A stretch of DNA of 64,000 nt, from the NCBI GenBank assembly GCA_030248215.1, contig JASANG010000442.1, positions 62,001 through 126,000 of the forward strand. Reading direction: 5' to 3'. The notes under the pieces were generated by a model. That model saw nothing but the letters and a program-made list of their open reading frames with translations. It was not told where the DNA came from and did no database searches. Position 1 is the first letter of the stretch. Every line of letters starts with the position of its first letter. Positions 61,401 to 64,000 of this stretch are shown here, piece by piece. Both the position numbers and the translations under genes were made by a program. The stretch comes from Enoplolaimus lenunculus. Taxonomy: Eukaryota > Nematoda > Enoplea > Enoplida > Thoracostomopsidae.

Positions 61401-63812
61401 AGACAGGGCGGTGCAGGCTTAAACTTAGATTTAGGCATAGGCTTTGTGGATAAGCCATTATAACTAATGAGTGCCAATGTTTTTAGCTTTGTGATATGTC
61501 TAAAAACTTCATTTTCGTTTCATAGCATTCGTGTTAATCAGGTATTAAAGCTGTACTGCAATCGTTTGAAATGTTGGCCCATGTAAAGATCAGTGGTGAA
61601 ATGTTTCAGGATGTTTCCATCAGTCATAAAATTGGTAGCATGTTGTTATGGTTCGGTTTTGGAATAAATATAAATTGAAGTCTAGGTGAAACTATGTATA
61701 TATGGCGCAACCGGACGTAAAAACATTTGAGTCAGAACAGGGTAGACAAAATCTGTATGAACCAAGTTCAGTTATGTAAATTGTTATTGAAATCTCAACA
61801 ATCAACAGCGATTTATGAAGTTTCGCCAATTTAAAATTTGAGCTGCTTTTTGAGCATTTTCCGATAGGACACTTGATCTCCACCATACCTGCTTGAAATG
61901 ACGTATGGAATCTGTTTATTTTTCCATAATTGCCATTTGAACACGACAGCGTTTCTCGCAATATGACTACTGAAAAACGTTAATATAAATGAAGGCATTG
62001 AGAGCGTATTACATTTCCTCAGTCTGTTGAAGACAAACACAAGCAAACGCAATAGTTAAAATTACATGATGGTAAAAATTTTACACAAAATTCTGAAATC
62101 AGGCAGAGCAAAACGAAGCAGGTGATACTAGAGCTAGCAAGTTGCACAGTACCTAAAGCTGGGAAACATACTGTAGTGACCCGAATAAGAGGGAGGGGTA
62201 ATAAAGATGGGGTCTCCATTTTATGTTCCAATAATAGGAGTCTGTATCTCTAATAATAGTCCGTAAACGGATACTTAGAGTCCCTAAACCCTAATTAGAG
62301 TCCATAAATGTCAATTATCCCTAATTGTAGCGCAAAAATGACTTCAGAACCAAATAATTTGAATCCGAAACTTTAAAGCGTACTTAAATTTGGAAGGTTC
62401 ATTCCTAAGTGTAACCTTGCATCATTGCTCAAGCTGTTGACACCAGACAAATAAGCGTTTAATTCAACTGATAATTGCAGTACCGGATATATATCAGTAA
62501 CGACGCGTGGCGGAGCGTGGGTTAAAAATAAATAACAGTTCGTAACCGAATAACATAGGGGGTACCCTCTGGAGAGGCCAAATAAATATCAGTCCCCCTC
62601 TTATTCGGGTCACTACAATACACTGTAAATGCTGATGAGTTAATTAACTAACTCAGAGGGAGAATTGGGTATTTCTGGCTATTTCTGAGATAATAACAGT
62701 GAACATTTAGTTCTGAGCTGATTTATTCTGGGTTAGCTGATTAATACTTAACTCAAAATGAGTTCAATCAATTCAGAATTCTGAGTTCTGAGAGACGTAA
62801 TTCAGAACTCTGACCTCTGAGCGGATTCAATTCATTCGGATTTTAAAATCAACTCACTGAGGTTTACAGTGCAATTAGTATGGCCCACGTTATACAATAG
62901 GTGCCTGCGTATGCCGAAGCCTACACTTAAACATAATCCGAATTTTAATTCAAAGACTAAGCCTATAAGTTTAAACTTCCTAGTCTCCAAGGTGACAGTA
63001 CTGCTGTCTTCCAGTGGGCAGATCCCTATACTTGACAAGGCTACTAAATATAATAAGCACGAGTGTAATCGTCAAAAACGCACGTGAAAAGCGCTTTTAA
63101 ATAACCGGAGAGAGGCGGACTAATAAGTATTTTGCCGTTTCAGAAGGTATACTTCAATTCTCTCTGGCTTACAGACAGTTATATATAACTCTTAAACAAA
63201 ATCCGATTCATTTACGAATACAAGTAATATATACTATGAGTATCAAATTCTGTATTAAGCTTTGTTTGGTGCAAGAACCATTCACGTAAAGGGCTCGAAA
63301 ATATGACCACAGCTTTGAAACACAGACTATGTTTCTAAAATTTTACTTTGTTATTTTACATCTCACACGTTCCAAAACCAATTATTCAAGATTAAAACCT
63401 ATATTGAACCGCTTAGTCTATTCAAAGCCTCGTTCATTTAGCTAAAGCTTAAGTATGCACCATCTTAGAAACAAAAATTGATTATATAATTGCTTAGCAA
63501 ATACTTTAGTTTGTGTTTGGTTATACTAAAGTAGGCTTTCGGAAACCCAACCAATATATATATCGTTTAAATATATAGCGCATGACAGTGCTTTCACCTG
63601 CTTATTTTTGGAAAAATGTTCGCAACGTCAACATGATTAGGTGTATCAATATCGCCTTCAAATTTATTGGCACGAAGTGTTGGATCGCCTGTGAGGAGTT
63701 TTTCACGCATATGTTTATCAAGTACTTGCTCAAGTGGCGGCGGCTCATCGACATGTTCGAAGTCGTTGAAATTTAAATGCGTTGGGTGTTCTGGTACTGA
63801 ATGATCGACAAT
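58428..63812 (-). CDS. Astacin-family metalloprotease with three ShKT modules, 5' partial
   Basis: Exons in reading order: 63812-63598, 61259-61064, 60523-60297, 59695-59553, 59089-58428 (stop at 58430-58428); phases fit at each join. The first visible exon is propeptide with NKFEGDI, the astacin aspartate-switch region. The catalytic domain has VIARAMMDYQHKTCVQFV, the zinc site HELMHTAGFFHEQSRTDRD and the Met-turn SIMHYGPYAFS, and ends MGQRDGFSPIDIKKLNLRYQC. A Pro-rich linker follows, then three six-cysteine ShKT modules (starting NNCRDKDWFC, RCQDWTSSC, KCADDSEHC), the last ending KSCKFC at the C-terminus. This architecture is that of nematode subgroup NAS-6 to NAS-15: secreted endopeptidases of pharynx, cuticle or host interface. 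The usual mature N-terminus with WPNG-xxPY is not found between the first two exons; one exon whose length is a multiple of three may be missed. Signal peptide and start lie beyond the window. Confidence 0.92.
59346..59531. mobile_element. MITE of the TTAGGGTGGCGCTACACT family in astacin intron
   Basis: Right end AGTATGGCGCAACCGTAA matches the family end; left end TTAAGCTATACTCG is degraded. The interior has GGTGCCGCACGGCGCCGTGC, a typical family palindrome. Confidence 0.5.
59953..60100. mobile_element. 148-bp near-perfect palindromic CACTG element
   Basis: Left half CACTGCAAAAAATAGTGAGTC continues through GAAATAGGCTCTACGGGACT to a centre at GTCAAATTTGAC. The right half mirrors it and ends CACCATTTTGTGCAGTG. 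Transcribed, it would fold into one long hairpin. It lies in an intron of the astacin gene and is the compact form of the 20723-21390 element. Confidence 0.75.
62174..62616. mobile_element. 443-bp element with TAGTGACCCGAATAAGAGGG ends
   Basis: The left end TAGTGACCCGAATAAGAGGG is matched exactly by the inverted right end CCCTCTTATTCGGGTCACTA. The interior has GAGTCCCTAAACCCTAATT-type short repeats shared with 35400-35560. The TA at each tip would fit a TA target duplication. No coding capacity. Confidence 0.75.
62622..62871. mobile_element. 250-bp CACTG-ended MITE
   Basis: Left CACTGTAAATGCTGATGAGTT and right AACTCACTGAGGTTTACAGTG are inverted. The interior is full of CTCAGAA/TTCTGAG and AACTCA/TGAGTT words on both strands. 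It begins five bases after the 62174-62616 element. Confidence 0.7.
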
Positions 63813-64000
63813 CTGAAAATTTTTATTACAAATTTACGAAACGTGTGAATTCATTTAAGAAATTAAAATATATACGTATCGAATTTTACAACTAGCCTGC
63901 GAGAAACGAAACAGTTCCACTCGCAAATGTGCTTATGCTTCACTGTTTACTTCGTGACCGCAAACCCTGGTAGTTGATACCTTTAAACAACGAGTTTTTA

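Larger units (their letters stand above)
61300..63597. other. Long intron of the astacin gene, repeat-filled
   Basis: No exon was recognised despite a search for the WPxxxxPY segment expected here. Contains a degraded TTAGGC block (61415-61470) and two adjacent inverted-repeat elements. Confidence 0.45.

Overview
The window is eukaryotic: AT-rich, every recognisable gene is split by GT-AG introns, and the spaces between genes are packed with short DNA-transposon relatives. A nematode is the best guess. The evidence is an astacin metalloprotease ending in three ShKT (SXC) six-cysteine modules, many degenerate blocks of TTAGGC (the nematode telomere hexamer), and an AG shortly before each of the five visible start codons, as trans-spliced leader acceptors would give. 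The repeat-rich intergenic space suggests a large genome, perhaps an enoplean such as a mermithid, but the species is inference.

Layout. 539-2436 (+): 3' part of a C2H2 zinc-finger gene. 2437-10742: no gene, but two oppositely oriented copies of a foldback-like element whose ends are tandem ~15-bp repeats (2485-3860, 7049-8207) and two neighbouring 269-bp inverted-repeat elements with a tRNA-like core. 10743-16324 (+): SLC22-type transporter, five exons, 590 residues. 16583-27071: about 10 kb of gene-free repeat DNA. 27072-32814 (+): SH2B-family adaptor, ten exons, 892 residues. 32815-37911: gene-free. 37912-41038 (+): theta-class glutathione S-transferase, five exons, 227 residues. 41039-46003: gene-free, holding a 2.2-kb hAT-like element. 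46004-46752 (+): PTRHD1-type protein, two exons, 122 residues. 49552-52678 (+): ribosomal protein uL11 (RPL12), five exons, 167 residues. 52679-58427: mostly gene-free. 58428-63812 (-): astacin with ShKT modules; its 5' end lies beyond the window.

The genes are unrelated in function (transcription, transport, receptor signalling, detoxification, translation, secreted proteolysis) and do not form an operon or pathway: gaps between them run from about 2.8 to about 10 kb. For SLC22, SH2B, GST, PTRHD1 and RPL12 the reading phase closes across every exon junction.

The most notable content is the set of non-autonomous DNA elements: a hAT-like family with CAGGGTGCAACC ends, subterminal CCGGAA or CCGGCTCCGG repeats and 8-bp target duplications; a family with TTAGGGTGGCGCTACACT ends; a palindromic CACTG family; a TAGTGACCCGAATAAGAGGG family; tRNA-like repeats; and the two foldback-like elements. 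No transposase, reverse transcriptase or virus-like gene was recognised.
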